Positions 26,253-36,649 of a stretch of 64,000 bases of DNA are shown piece by piece; the first letter of the stretch is position 1; each line of letters begins with the position of its first letter. Below the pieces are notes generated by a model, which saw nothing but the letters and a program-made list of their open reading frames with translations, ran no database searches and had not been told where the DNA came from. The translations under genes and the position numbers were made by a program. Source of the stretch: Pectobacterium aroidearum (GTDB taxonomy: Bacteria > Pseudomonadota > Gammaproteobacteria > Enterobacterales > Enterobacteriaceae); the NCBI RefSeq assembly GCF_041228105.1, contig NZ_CP166097.1, positions 4,650,001-4,714,000 on the forward strand. The letters run 5' to 3'.

Positions 26253-26519
26253 TTACTCTGCCTTACCCCTTTTTCTTCTTGCCTTTCGATCTCGCAATAC
26301 CCCTGACTCATCAAAATAACGGCTTGGCCAAATTTCCGCAGGATGCACATTCAACGCCGTAGCCACAAGCCATTCTCCTTTCGGCCACGGGCGGGAAAAC
26401 ACATTGGCGAGCGTTGAGGAACTTAGCCCTGCCGAACGTGATAGTGCCGACAATGTAGTCCCTTTTTTTCGTAATGCCGCAATAACATCTGCCTGATGCC
26501 AGTCGTTATGTGGTGTCAT
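26253..26519 (-). CDS. Ner/Nlp-family transcriptional regulator
   Basis: An 88-residue DNA-binding protein of the Mu Ner / enterobacterial Nlp (SfsB) family: NDWHQADVIAALRKKGTTLSALSRSAGLSSSTLANVFSRPWPKGEWLVATALNVHPAEIWPSRY, then a basic tail. The ATG at 26519 has GGGAAGG at good spacing; ATG 26531 is an alternative. It is divergent from the XRE gene across a perfect palindrome. Ner proteins repress early phage promoters, so it probably governs the island's early genes or its partner. Confidence 0.88.
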   Translation of the reverse strand: MTPHNDWHQADVIAALRKKGTTLSALSRSAGLSSSTLANVFSRPWPKGEWLVATALNVHPAEIWPSRYFDESGVLRDRKARRKRGKAE

Positions 26520-26559
26520 CACCTTCCCCATTGATATTTCAAGTAAACAGACAAACTAA

Positions 26560-26580
26560 ATACTAAGTATTACTTAGTAT
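26560..26580. promoter_or_regulatory. palindromic operator between the divergent Ner and XRE genes
   Basis: A perfect inverted repeat with arms ATACTAAGT and ACTTAGTAT around ATT lies between the two divergent regulator genes. It is the obvious binding site for one or both regulators and overlaps the region where both promoters must sit. Confidence 0.7.
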
Positions 26581-26636
26581 ATTTTCAAGACGCACAGATG
26601 AGAATCGCGGCAAGTCAGTCAGAGATCGGGATTCTC

Positions 26637-26900
26637 ATGCTACCTCATCGTTTAAAAGCCGCACGCTTAAAGGCTGGCCTGTCACAGGAACGCTTAGGTA
26701 TTCTTGCAGGAATTGATGAAGCGACGGCCAGCGCTCGCATGAATCAATATGAGCGCGGTATTCACACGCCGGATTTTGAGCTGGCCTGCCGCTTAGCATC
26801 GGTGCTGCACGTCCCGGCTTGCTATTTCTATACGGTAGAAGACGATCTGGCAGAAATGATACTTGGGTATTATGAACAGCAGGAAAAATCATCTACATAA
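26637..26900 (+). CDS. XRE-family repressor-like regulator
   Basis: An 87-residue protein that is almost entirely a helix-turn-helix domain of the XRE type (RLKAARLKAGLSQERLGILAGIDEATASARMNQYERGIHTPDFELACRLASVLHVPACYFYTVEDDLAEMI). The ATG at 26637 is chosen as the domain start; the frame is open 13 codons further up. With Ner on the other side it forms a bidirectional switch reminiscent of phage lysogeny control. Confidence 0.88.
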   Translation: MLPHRLKAARLKAGLSQERLGILAGIDEATASARMNQYERGIHTPDFELACRLASVLHVPACYFYTVEDDLAEMILGYYEQQEKSST

Positions 26901-26909
26901 GAAAAATGA

Positions 26910-26941
26910 GCGCCAGCCCCTCCCAAAAAAGGGGCTGGCGC
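26910..26941. terminator. terminator hairpin after the XRE gene
   Basis: A perfect 11 bp stem GCGCCAGCCCC/GGGGCTGGCGC with a 10-base A-rich loop. On the minus strand it is followed by TCATTTTT, so it may act on both strands and separate the XRE gene from the integrase-linked small gene. Confidence 0.6.
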
Positions 26942-26993
26942 GGAGCTTAATGCATGGGCTTTAGATACAGGATACGCCCCGTATTTCTATCGA

Positions 26994-27155
26994 TTATGCT
27001 TGCTTCAGTCTGGCGATAAACATCTGCATATCAAAGTGATTAACAACACGCCCTGCATCAACATCGGCAAGTCCTTGTAAGACCCTCTGATGACGCTGTT
27101 CTGCCTCTTCAATCAGAGAAGTGAGCGCTACCGCTGGTTTTTTCGTTTTTTTCAT
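26994..27155 (-). CDS. 53-residue gene behind the integrase, antitoxin-like
   Basis: Reads MKKTKKPAVALTSLIEEAEQ and ends VVNHFDMQMFIARLKQA. The segment GLADVDAGRVVNHFDMQMFI resembles the C-terminal tail of small antitoxins of the CopG/Phd-like type (GLADxxAGRVVxHxxM), but it is too short for a full DNA-binding fold and no toxin is beside it. It starts 17 bases after the integrase stop on the same strand, so it is co-transcribed. The lysine-rich start and standard codon use support it as a real gene. Confidence 0.6.
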   Translation of the reverse strand: MKKTKKPAVALTSLIEEAEQRHQRVLQGLADVDAGRVVNHFDMQMFIARLKQA

Positions 27156-27172
27156 CGCTAACCCCTAATGAA

Positions 27173-28429
27173 TCAAGTATTTTTAAACTCATACGGCACC
27201 ACATACTCTTTCCGGTTCGCATCCAGATAATCTGCCCACCATTGCAGCATTAGCCTGCGCTCATCCAGATGCTCCGCTTTGTGGATGTAGGCAGCACGAA
27301 CGCCGTTGCGTTCCTGATGACTCATCTGGCGTTCTACCGCATCCCGCGACCATTGGCCGGATTCGACCAGTGCGCTACAGGCCATGGTGCGAAAGCCGTG
27401 TCCGCAAATCTCTGTAGTAGTGTCATAGCCCATGGTTCGTAATGCGTTGTTAACGGTGTTTTCACTCATCGGTTTGGTTGGTCGATGATCGCCGGGGAAA
27501 ATCAGTTCATGAGCGCCGCTGATGGCCTTAATCTCTTCCAGCAGCGCTAAAGCTTGTCGGGATAACGGCACCAGATGTTCAGAGCGCATCTTTGCGCCGC
27601 GCTGCGAATGCTTCACGCCGGGAATGGCTTCACGTTCAGCCGGTATCGTCCACATGGCACGTTTAAAATCGATTTCCGGCCAGCGGGCGAAACGTAGCTC
27701 ACTGGAGCGGATAAAAACGCACAGCGTGAGTTTTAACGCCAGCCTGGTTAACGCCCGCCCTTTGTGGCGTTCTATCCTTGCCAGAAAATCCGGCAGTTTA
27801 TTCAGCTTCAGGGCTGGCCGATGGGTAGCTTTTGGCGCGGCTATCGCGCCGGAGAGGTCTTGCGCGGGGTTGCGCTCTATCAGATCGTTCTGCACCGCAT
27901 AGCGCATGATATCGGTGACACGCTGGCGCAGCCGTGACGCCAAATCAAGATGACCGTTCTGTTCGACGACTTTCAGCGGCTCCAGCAGGTCTTTAGTTTT
28001 CAGGTCGGCAATATGGCGATGCCCGATAGCAGGCAGTAAATTTCGTTCCATATCGCGCCATACCCGTCCGGCGTGTGTTTCTGACCACCGGTTTTGGCTA
28101 ATGTTTCGGTGCCAGTCCTGCGCGACCTTCGCAAAAGTATTCAACGCCTCTTGCGCCTGCTCTTTTTCTTCTTCCCGCTTTTCCGTTGGGTGGATGCCCT
28201 CCAACAGCAGCAATCGCACCTCGTCACGCTTCTCTCTGGCCTTTGCCAGCGAGACTAGCGGATAGGCACCGAACGCAATCCGGCTCTCCTTACCTTCAAA
28301 GCGATATTTGAGATACCAGCGCTTAGAGCCGTTCGGACTCACTAAAAGATACAGGCCGTGCGCGTCCGCGAGCTTATAGGCTTTCTCGCGGGGCTTGGCG
28401 GTACGGGCAACAACGTCGGTCAGCGCCAT
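27173..28429 (-). CDS. int: P4-type tyrosine integrase of the leuX island
   Basis: A 418-residue site-specific recombinase. The N-terminal DUF4102 arm-binding domain (MALTDVVARTAKPREKAYKLADAHGLYLLVSP) is followed by the core-binding region and the catalytic domain with Arg in FIRSSELRFARW, HGFRTMACSALVE (His-x-x-Arg), SHQERNGVRAAYIH with the second His and the nucleophilic Tyr. Its gene lies 220 bases from the 3' end of tRNA-Leu, the standard P4 geometry. P4 itself uses the leuX site. Confidence 0.96.
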   Translation of the reverse strand: MALTDVVARTAKPREKAYKLADAHGLYLLVSPNGSKRWYLKYRFEGKESRIAFGAYPLVSLAKAREKRDEVRLLLLEGIHPTEKREEEKEQAQEALNTFAKVAQDWHRNISQNRWSETHAGRVWRDMERNLLPAIGHRHIADLKTKDLLEPLKVVEQNGHLDLASRLRQRVTDIMRYAVQNDLIERNPAQDLSGAIAAPKATHRPALKLNKLPDFLARIERHKGRALTRLALKLTLCVFIRSSELRFARWPEIDFKRAMWTIPAEREAIPGVKHSQRGAKMRSEHLVPLSRQALALLEEIKAISGAHELIFPGDHRPTKPMSENTVNNALRTMGYDTTTEICGHGFRTMACSALVESGQWSRDAVERQMSHQERNGVRAAYIHKAEHLDERRLMLQWWADYLDANRKEYVVPYEFKNT

Positions 28430-28606
28430 AATTTGGGGGTCAACTCATAATCGAAGTGAATTGACCCTTATCTTGACCCCCAAATCCTCTGGATGTCAAT
28501 GGACGAAAAAAGACCACTGTGGATAAAACAGACAAAATTGCAGAGAGAGAAATAAAACTAAAGTCGTTATTTTACATATAGATATGGACGTTATTGGACG
28601 ATTACG

Positions 28607-28670
28607 GACATAAAAAAAGCCACCCTGAGGTGACTTAATTTTCATACAATGGTGCCGAAGGCCGGACTCG
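28607..28670. repeat. tRNA-proximal attachment repeat
   Basis: 64 bases repeated at 17981-18042. It comprises the last 21 bases of the tRNA-Leu gene and 43 bases beyond, including the hairpin-plus-T-run that terminates the tRNA transcript on the minus strand. That the copy extends past the tRNA end means the island carries its own tRNA terminator. Confidence 0.88.
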
Positions 28671-28734
28671 AACCGGCACACCTTGCGGCGGTTGATTTTG
28701 AATCAACTGCGTCTACCGATTTCGCCACTTCGGC
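28650..28734 (-). tRNA. leuX: tRNA-Leu (anticodon CAA), leuX-type
   Basis: 85 nt including the encoded CCA. It is a class II tRNA with long variable arm: acceptor GCCGAAG/CTTCGGC, D-arm GGCGAAATCGGTAGACGC, anticodon stem GTTGA/TCAAC around TTCAAAA (anticodon CAA), variable arm CCGCCGCAAGGTG, and T-arm GCCGGTTCGAGTCCGGC. The closest match I know is E. coli leuX, the classic P4 integration target. The gene is intact, reconstituted by the island's end. Confidence 0.97.
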
Positions 28735-28910
28735 ACAGAAGTAGTATGCGGAAAACGGGTGCATTATACCGTTTGACGGCCCACGCGCAACGTTAATCCA
28801 CTCTGCGTTCGGTTAAGTGCTGAAAAAATCATCTTTGGCAACGTGTTATCCCCGCTTTGCCTTATAGGATGTGCTGATGTGCTCTGCTGGGAACATTTGC
28901 TACAGGCAAT

Positions 28911-28941
28911 AAAAAACGCCGAGGGAATCATCCACTCGGCG
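28911..28941 (-). terminator. intrinsic terminator of lptFG
   Basis: On the minus strand CGCCGAG pairs with CTCGGCG around an 11-base loop and is followed by TTTTTT, 22 bases after the lptG stop. Confidence 0.9.
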
Positions 28942-28962
28942 CTTTCTCTGGTGTAGCTGGTG

Positions 28963-30039
28963 CTATCGGCGTTTCAGCAGCAGCGCCACGCTGATGCACA
29001 GGAACACCGAACTCGGTAAGATGGCGCCCAGGATCGGCGGGATGCCATAAACCAGGCTGAGCGGGCGGAAAATCTCATTCAGCAGGTAGAAGAGGAAGCC
29101 GAAACTGATACCAATTACGATGCGTGACCCCGCCGAGACGCTGCGCAGCGGGCCGAAGATGAAAGAGACTGCCATGAGCATCATCACCGCCACGGAGACC
29201 GGCGCAAAGATCTTGCTCCACATGTTCAGTTGGTAACGGCTCGACTCTTGTCCGCTTTGTTTCAGATACTTAGCGTAATCATGCAGCCCGCGGATCGACA
29301 GCGCATCAGGCTCCAGCGCTACCACGCCCAGTTTGTCCGGCGTCAGGTTGGTTTTCCATTCACCACTAAGCGTCTGGCTACCGCCAATCTGTTTCCCATC
29401 GCTCAAATCCGATTCATCAACCTGCGACAGCCTCCAGACACTCCTGTCATCTTCAAACTCAGCGGAGGCCGCATAGCGTACAGAGAGCAGTTTGTTGTTA
29501 TCGTCGAAGTGGTAGATGTTAACGCCAGATAGCTCTTTATCGCCCGCAACCCGTTCGATATAGATAAAGTCATTGCCGTCTTTTGCCCACAGCCCGCCCT
29601 GCGTAGAGATCATCGACCCACCGGAGATCATCTGAGAACGGTAGTTACGCGCCATCTGTTCCCCCTGCGGAGAAACCCATTCGCCAATCGCCATCGTCAA
29701 CAGCACCAGCGGGATTGCGGTTTTCATCACGGCAGTCGCAATCTGCAAGCGGGTAAAGCCGGAAGCCTGCATCACCACCAGTTCACTGCGAGTGGCGAGC
29801 TGGCCCAGCCCGAGCAATGCGCCGAGCAGTGCCGCCATCGGGAAGAAGATCTCAATATCTTTGGGGACGCTGAGCAGCGTGTACAGCCCGGCGCCCAGCG
29901 CCGAATACTCGCCCTGCCCGACTTTACGCAGTTGGTCGACAAACTTGATGATGCCGGAGAGCGACACCAGCATGAACAGCGTCGTCATGATGGTGGTGAA
30001 AATCGTTTTGCCGATATAGCGGTCTAATACACCAAACAT
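28963..30039 (-). CDS. lptG: LPS export permease LptG
   Basis: LptG is one of the two membrane subunits of the LptB2FG ABC transporter that extracts LPS from the inner membrane for transport to the cell surface. The 358-residue protein has the family pattern: two N-terminal membrane helices (MFGVLDRYIGKTIFTTIMTTLFMLVSLSGII and the next), a third near 100, a periplasmic beta-jellyroll domain (about 130-260), and three C-terminal helices. The length equals that in E. coli. Its start overlaps the lptF stop by one base. Confidence 0.96.
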   Translation of the reverse strand: MFGVLDRYIGKTIFTTIMTTLFMLVSLSGIIKFVDQLRKVGQGEYSALGAGLYTLLSVPKDIEIFFPMAALLGALLGLGQLATRSELVVMQASGFTRLQIATAVMKTAIPLVLLTMAIGEWVSPQGEQMARNYRSQMISGGSMISTQGGLWAKDGNDFIYIERVAGDKELSGVNIYHFDDNNKLLSVRYAASAEFEDDRSVWRLSQVDESDLSDGKQIGGSQTLSGEWKTNLTPDKLGVVALEPDALSIRGLHDYAKYLKQSGQESSRYQLNMWSKIFAPVSVAVMMLMAVSFIFGPLRSVSAGSRIVIGISFGFLFYLLNEIFRPLSLVYGIPPILGAILPSSVFLCISVALLLKRR

Positions 30040-31154
30040 CAGGCCGCTCCTTGTGTTTTAAGAGTACGAGGCTTAAAGCGAGCGCGCACTTTGCGCATCG
30101 GTACGGTATCCCACAGGTTAAGCATCACCGCGATGCCGAAGTACATAAGATTGGTTAGCCAGACCCATACCATCGGATCGATTTTTCCTTTACTGGCGTT
30201 AGAACGCAGCGAGCTTTGCAGCAGGAAGAAGATCAGGTACAGCAGCATCGCAGGCAGCATGCTCAGCACCCTGCCCTGACGGGGATTCACCACACTCAGC
30301 GGCACCACCATCAGCGCCATAATCAGCACCGAAAGAATCAACGTCAGGCGCCAGTGGAACTCTGCGCGCGCATCGTGCGCGTCCGAATGCCACAGGGTTT
30401 GCATATCCATTTGCTGCACGTCGCTATTATTTAGCGTCACGCTCTGGTGGCCGATCACGGCCTGATAGTTGGTGAAATCCGTAATACGAAAATCACGCAA
30501 AAGCGCCGTGCCTTCGTAACGCGACCCGTTATCCAGCGTCACGACCTGCGCACCGTCTTCGTTTTGTTTGATATGACCGCGATCGGCAACCACGACAGAA
30601 GGCCGCGCGTTACCGCTGGGGCGCAGCTGCGCCAGAAAGACGTGCTGAAACTCCGAGCCTTTAACATTGCCAACAAACAGCACCGCGTTGCCACCCTGTG
30701 CGGACTGGAACTGCCCTTCGACCAGCGTCGCCATACCGGGGTTCGCTTTCGCTTCCGCCAGCACTTCTTCCTGATGCCGGGACGACCACGGGCTGAGCCA
30801 CATGACGTTAATGGTCGCGATGATAGCAGTGAACACCGCCAAGGCCAGAGCGGCTTTTAGCAACACGCGTTTGCCCAGCCCACAGGCGTGCATGACGGTG
30901 ATTTCGCTTTCCGCATAGAGGCGGCCAAACGTCATCAATACGCCAAGAAACAGACTTAATGGCAGGATGAGCTGCACCATCTCTGGCACGCCCAATCCCA
31001 ACAGGGAGATAACCAAATTTGTCGGGATTTCACCATCAACCGCAGCGCCCAGTATCCGCACTAATTTCTGACAAAAGAAAATCAGTAACAGAATGAAAAG
31101 GATGGCCAGTTGGCTCTTAAAGGTTTCCCGTACCAGATATCGAATGATGATCAC
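30039..31154 (-). CDS. lptF: LPS export permease LptF
   Basis: Partner of LptG in the LptB2FG extractor. The 371-residue protein starts MIIIRYLVRETFKSQLAILFILLLIFFCQKL and shows the same six-helix plus periplasmic jellyroll architecture. It is the first gene of the lptFG pair and is divergent from pepA over 283 bases, an arrangement conserved in Enterobacterales. That intergenic stretch must contain both promoters; I see no sites I would name with confidence. Confidence 0.96.
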   Translation of the reverse strand: MIIIRYLVRETFKSQLAILFILLLIFFCQKLVRILGAAVDGEIPTNLVISLLGLGVPEMVQLILPLSLFLGVLMTFGRLYAESEITVMHACGLGKRVLLKAALALAVFTAIIATINVMWLSPWSSRHQEEVLAEAKANPGMATLVEGQFQSAQGGNAVLFVGNVKGSEFQHVFLAQLRPSGNARPSVVVADRGHIKQNEDGAQVVTLDNGSRYEGTALLRDFRITDFTNYQAVIGHQSVTLNNSDVQQMDMQTLWHSDAHDARAEFHWRLTLILSVLIMALMVVPLSVVNPRQGRVLSMLPAMLLYLIFFLLQSSLRSNASKGKIDPMVWVWLTNLMYFGIAVMLNLWDTVPMRKVRARFKPRTLKTQGAA

Positions 31155-31422
31155 GCTTAATTACGCCTGTGAAAACTTGTCTTTTTGCAGGAAAATCGAT
31201 AGTTTCTTCGCTAACGCGCCATTTATACTCATTTTTGGCAGCCCTCTTAGCTAAGACTGTATTACAACATACTGCGTTTGAGCTGTTGTATCAGAACCTG
31301 CTTATTAGTCACTAAAACAGGTTCGCTACGTCGTTAAGATTAACACAGGTTATGTTAACGCAACGGCGGGAAAGTATTACGGAGTGTCACATTCTAGCCG
31401 TTGCCCCCGCCTTTGTCTTTAA

Positions 31423-32949
<1,527 letters not shown>

Positions 32950-32996
32950 GGCTTTCGCGTCAGGGCAATGGCCTTATCATGTCATTGTCGTCTTAT

Positions 32997-33014
32997 GGGC
33001 CGGACTTCCGGCCC
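32997..33014 (+). terminator. hairpin downstream of pepA
   Basis: A perfect GGGCCGG-ACTT-CCGGCCC stem-loop lies between pepA and holC. Only a weak TTATCA follows, so it may be a partial terminator or an mRNA 3' end element. Confidence 0.45.
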
Positions 33015-33053
33015 TTATCACTTTCTGGCTCTTAGCAATCAATAGTGTGAACA

Positions 33054-33503
33054 ATGAAAAACGCAACGTTCTATCTTCTCGAACACGACAGCAAAAGCGG
33101 TGAGCTCAGCGCCCATGAGGCTCTGGCATGCGATCTGGCGGCAGAACGTTGGCGAGCAGGAAAGCGCGTGCTGATTGCCTGCGAAGACGAGCAGCAGGCC
33201 ATCAGGCTCGACGAGGCGCTGTGGCAACGCGATCCTACTGCGTTCGTGCCGCATAATCTGGCAGGCGAAGGGCCGCGTCACGGTGCGCCGGTCGAACTAG
33301 CATGGCCGCAGCGGCGTGGCAATGCGCCACGGGATCTGCTGATTAGCCTGTTGCCGCAGTTCGCAGATTTTGCCACCGCTTTCCATGAAGTGATAGACTT
33401 TGTCCCTTACGAAGAATCCTTGAAACAGTTGGCGCGCGACCGCTATAAAACTTATCGCAGCGTCGGCTTCCAATTGACCACGGCTACGCCGCCAACTCAC
33501 TGA
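33054..33503 (+). CDS. holC: DNA polymerase III chi subunit
   Basis: HolC (chi) pairs with psi and links the clamp loader to single-strand-binding protein. The 149-residue protein starts MKNATFYLLEHDS and ends in a conserved RYKTYRSVGFQLTTA tail like E. coli HolC (147 residues). The conserved RWRAGKRVLIACEDEQQA is present. It is 12 bases ahead of valS, as in other Enterobacterales. Confidence 0.95.
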   Translation: MKNATFYLLEHDSKSGELSAHEALACDLAAERWRAGKRVLIACEDEQQAIRLDEALWQRDPTAFVPHNLAGEGPRHGAPVELAWPQRRGNAPRDLLISLLPQFADFATAFHEVIDFVPYEESLKQLARDRYKTYRSVGFQLTTATPPTH

Positions 33504-33515
33504 ATTTTGAGCATA

Positions 33516-36371
33516 ATGGAAACGAAATATAACCCGCAAGATATCGAGCAGCCGCTCTACGAACACTGGGAAAAACAAGGCTACTTCAAGCCGCACGGCG
33601 ACACGAGTAAAGAAAGCTTCAGCATCATGATCCCGCCGCCCAACGTCACCGGCAGCTTGCATATGGGTCATGCTTTCCAGCAAACCATTATGGATACGTT
33701 GATTCGCTATCAGCGTATGCAGGGTAAAAATACTCTGTGGCAGGCGGGGACCGACCACGCAGGTATCGCCACGCAGATGGTCGTTGAGCGCAAAATCGCC
33801 GCAGAAGAAGGCAAAACTCGCCACGATTACGGCCGCGAAGCGTTCATCGACAAAATCTGGCAGTGGAAAGGCGAATCCGGCGGCAACATTACCCGTCAGA
33901 TGCGCCGTCTGGGCAACTCCGTTGACTGGGAGCGCGAGCGCTTCACCATGGATGAAGGCCTGTCCAACGCGGTGAAGGAAGTTTTCGTCCGCCTGTATAA
34001 AGAAGATCTGATTTACCGCGGCAAACGTCTGGTGAACTGGGATCCGAAGCTGCGCACCGCGATTTCCGATCTGGAAGTCGAAAACCGCGAAGTGAAAGGA
34101 TCAATGTGGCACCTGCGCTATCCGCTGGCCGATGGCGTGAAAACCGCCGAAGGGAAAGACTATCTGGTCGTCGCCACCACCCGTCCGGAAACCATGCTGG
34201 GTGATACCGGTATCGCCGTTAACCCGGAAGATCCGCGCTATAAAGATCTGATCGGCAAAGAAGTGATCCTGCCATTGATTGGCCGCCGTATTCCGATTGT
34301 GGGCGACGAACATGCCGATATGGAAAAAGGCACCGGATGCGTGAAGATCACACCAGCACACGACTTCAACGACTACGAAGTCGGTAAACGTCATCAGTTG
34401 CCGATGGTAAATATCCTGACGTTCGACGGTGATATCCGTCAGAGCGCCGAAGTGTTTGATACCAATGGCGAAGCCAGCACCGTTTACAGCAGCGACATTC
34501 CAGAAGCCTTCCAGGGTCTGGAACGTTTTGCCGCACGTAAAGCGCTCGTCGCCGCATTCGATGAGCTTGGCCTGCTGGAAGAGATCAAGGCGCACGATTT
34601 GACCGTTCCTTACGGTGACCGTGGCGGTGTCGTCATTGAACCTATGCTGACCGATCAGTGGTACGTGCGCGCTGCCGTGCTGGCTAAGCCGGCGGTAGAA
34701 GCCGTTGAAGATGGTCGCATTCAGTTCGTACCAAAACAGTACGAAAACATGTACTTCAGCTGGATGCGTGACATTCAGGACTGGTGTATTTCCCGTCAGC
34801 TGTGGTGGGGTCACCGTATCCCGGCCTGGTACGACGCGAACGGCAACGTCTATGTGGGACGTACCGAAGCGGAAGTACGCAGTGAAAACAACCTCGCTGA
34901 TGATGTCGTTCTGAATCAGGACGAAGACGTACTGGATACCTGGTTCTCATCCGGCCTGTGGACGTTCTCTACGCTGGGTTGGCCGGAGCAGACGCCAGAC
35001 CTGAAAGCATTCCACCCAAGCAGCGTGATGGTGAGCGGCTTCGACATCATCTTCTTCTGGATTGCCCGCATGATCATGCTGACCATGCACTTCATCAAAG
35101 ACGAAGACGGCAAACCGCAGGTGCCATTCCACACCGTCTACATGACCGGCCTGATCCGTGATGAGGAAGGCCAGAAGATGTCCAAATCCAAAGGGAACGT
35201 CATCGACCCACTGGATATGGTGGACGGCATTTCGCTGGAAGCGCTGCTGGAAAAACGTACCGGCAACATGATGCAGCCGCAGCTGGCAGAAAAAATCCGC
35301 AAGCGTACCGAGAAACAGTTCCCGAACGGCATCGAGCCTCACGGTACAGACGCCCTGCGCTTTACGCTGGCGGCGCTGGCTTCAACCGGTCGCGACATCA
35401 ACTGGGATATGAAGCGTCTGGAAGGTTACCGCAACTTCTGTAACAAGCTGTGGAATGCCAGCCGTTTTGTGTTGATGAACACCGAAGATCAGGACTGTGG
35501 CTTTGGTGCAGGCGAGAAAGTGCTGTCGCTGGCTGACCGCTGGATTCTGGCAGAATTCAACCGTACGGTGAAAGCCTATCGCGAAGCGCTGGACGGCTAT
35601 CGCTTTGATATTGCTGCCGGTATTCTGTACGAATTCACCTGGAACCAGTTCTGCGACTGGTATCTGGAGTTGACGAAGCCTGTGATGAATGGCGGCTCAG
35701 AAGCAGAGTTGCGCGGTACACGCCATACGCTGGTTACCGTACTGGAAGCGCTGCTGCGTCTGGCGCACCCAATTATTCCGTTCATTACCGAAACCATCTG
35801 GCTACGCGTTAAAGCGCTGAAAGGCATTAGCGCCGACACGATCATGTTGCAGCCGTTCCCTGAGTTCGATGCCGCGCAGGAAGATACGCTGGCGCTGAAC
35901 GATCTGGAGTGGATCAAGCAGGCGATCATCGCCGTGCGTAACATTCGTGCGGAAATGAACATCGCGCCGGGCAAACCGCTGGAAGTGTTACTGCGTGACG
36001 CCACGGCTGAAGCACAGCGTCGCGTGGAAGAGAACCGCAGCTTCATCCAAACGCTGGCGCGTCTGGAAAACATCACTGTGCTGCCTGCAGGCGATAAAGG
36101 TCCGGTTTCCGTCACTAAACTCATCGACGGCGCCGAGCTGCTAATTCCTATGGCTGGCCTGATCGACAAAGCAGCAGAGTTGGATCGTCTGGCGAAAGAA
36201 GTGGCGAAAATCGAAGCTGAGATTGGCCGCATCGAAAGCAAGCTGTCCAACGAAGGCTTTGTGGCGCGCGCGCCGGAAGCGGTCGTCGCCAAAGAGCGTG
36301 AGAAGATGGACGGCTATGCCGTAGCGAAAGCCAAACTGCTGGAACAGCAAGCGGTCATCGCCGCACTGTAA
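33516..36371 (+). CDS. valS: valyl-tRNA synthetase
   Basis: A class Ia aminoacyl-tRNA synthetase that charges tRNA-Val and edits mischarged threonine. The 951-residue length equals E. coli ValS. The HIGH-type motif is in [17 protein letters not shown] in [14 protein letters not shown], and the editing-domain segment [11 protein letters not shown] is present. A C-terminal coiled coil ends the protein ([23 protein letters not shown]). The start at 33516 ([12 protein letters not shown]) follows the family; TTG 33507 is not used. Its last 71 bases are duplicated at 39140. Confidence 0.97.
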   Translation: METKYNPQDIEQPLYEHWEKQGYFKPHGDTSKESFSIMIPPPNVTGSLHMGHAFQQTIMDTLIRYQRMQGKNTLWQAGTDHAGIATQMVVERKIAAEEGKTRHDYGREAFIDKIWQWKGESGGNITRQMRRLGNSVDWERERFTMDEGLSNAVKEVFVRLYKEDLIYRGKRLVNWDPKLRTAISDLEVENREVKGSMWHLRYPLADGVKTAEGKDYLVVATTRPETMLGDTGIAVNPEDPRYKDLIGKEVILPLIGRRIPIVGDEHADMEKGTGCVKITPAHDFNDYEVGKRHQLPMVNILTFDGDIRQSAEVFDTNGEASTVYSSDIPEAFQGLERFAARKALVAAFDELGLLEEIKAHDLTVPYGDRGGVVIEPMLTDQWYVRAAVLAKPAVEAVEDGRIQFVPKQYENMYFSWMRDIQDWCISRQLWWGHRIPAWYDANGNVYVGRTEAEVRSENNLADDVVLNQDEDVLDTWFSSGLWTFSTLGWPEQTPDLKAFHPSSVMVSGFDIIFFWIARMIMLTMHFIKDEDGKPQVPFHTVYMTGLIRDEEGQKMSKSKGNVIDPLDMVDGISLEALLEKRTGNMMQPQLAEKIRKRTEKQFPNGIEPHGTDALRFTLAALASTGRDINWDMKRLEGYRNFCNKLWNASRFVLMNTEDQDCGFGAGEKVLSLADRWILAEFNRTVKAYREALDGYRFDIAAGILYEFTWNQFCDWYLELTKPVMNGGSEAELRGTRHTLVTVLEALLRLAHPIIPFITETIWLRVKALKGISADTIMLQPFPEFDAAQEDTLALNDLEWIKQAIIAVRNIRAEMNIAPGKPLEVLLRDATAEAQRRVEENRSFIQTLARLENITVLPAGDKGPVSVTKLIDGAELLIPMAGLIDKAAELDRLAKEVAKIEAEIGRIESKLSNEGFVARAPEAVVAKEREKMDGYAVAKAKLLEQQAVIAAL

Positions 36372-36629
36372 CGCTAACAGGTTTCCAGACGGTAGTCTGA
36401 TTGGTACGAAAGCCCCGTTGCAAAACGGGGCTTTTTATTTTTGCTCGAATAAAAAGGCTTTCAATTACAATCTATTCACTTCACACGATGCAGGAATGGA
36501 GTAACGCAATGAGCAACACGAAGCATGATGATGTCAGCAAATTTCTGAGCTACGTTTTACGGCACAAGCCCGAAGCCATTGGATTAACGTTGAACAGCGA
36601 AGGATGGGCAAACATAGCGGAACTGATTA
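36298..36629. repeat. left copy of the valS-end/kptA-start duplication
   Basis: About 332 bases from GTGAGAAGATGG in the last codons of valS to GAACTGATTA in kptA recur at 39140-39471 with scattered substitutions (roughly 95% identical by eye). The two copies flank a 2.5 kb insert. Similarity ends abruptly at 36629, which is also the stop codon of the insert's last gene. This is the footprint of an insertion by recombination with target duplication, or of an integrated circular intermediate. Confidence 0.88.
36411..36436 (+). terminator. intrinsic terminator of valS
   Basis: A perfect stem AGCCCCGTT/AACGGGGCT with a GCAA loop is followed by TTTT. An identical terminator recurs at 39253-39278 within the duplicated segment. 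Confidence 0.93.
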
Positions 36630-36649
36630 CTGACCACCAATCCAACTAG
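36509..36649 (+). pseudogene. kptA: truncated kptA (5' fragment)
   Basis: Encodes the first 40 residues of KptA ([20 protein letters not shown]...NIAELI), then switches into insert sequence and stops after TDHQSN. The ADP-ribosyl transfer domain is missing, so it cannot be active. Its promoter region and start are still present because they are part of the duplicated segment. Confidence 0.9.

Larger units (their letters stand above)
17981..28650. mobile_element. P4-like genomic island integrated in tRNA-Leu (leuX)
   Basis: The boundaries are the direct repeats at 17981-18042 and 28607-28670. A P4-type integrase gene adjoins the tRNA. The element carries its own regulators, an iteron region, a primase-helicase, an ash/CI-RNA module, alpA and a second recombinase, but no capsid, sid, psu or cos-like functions that I can see. 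It may therefore be a reduced satellite or an integrative plasmid-like element. The far end (18.2-21 kb) is strikingly AT-rich compared with the rest, marking separately acquired cargo. Confidence 0.88.

Noticed and set aside
36401..36649. An 82-residue frame starting upstream of the broken kptA
   Set aside because: The upstream part covers the valS terminator; the real start is the ATG at 36509, and the product is a truncated KptA.
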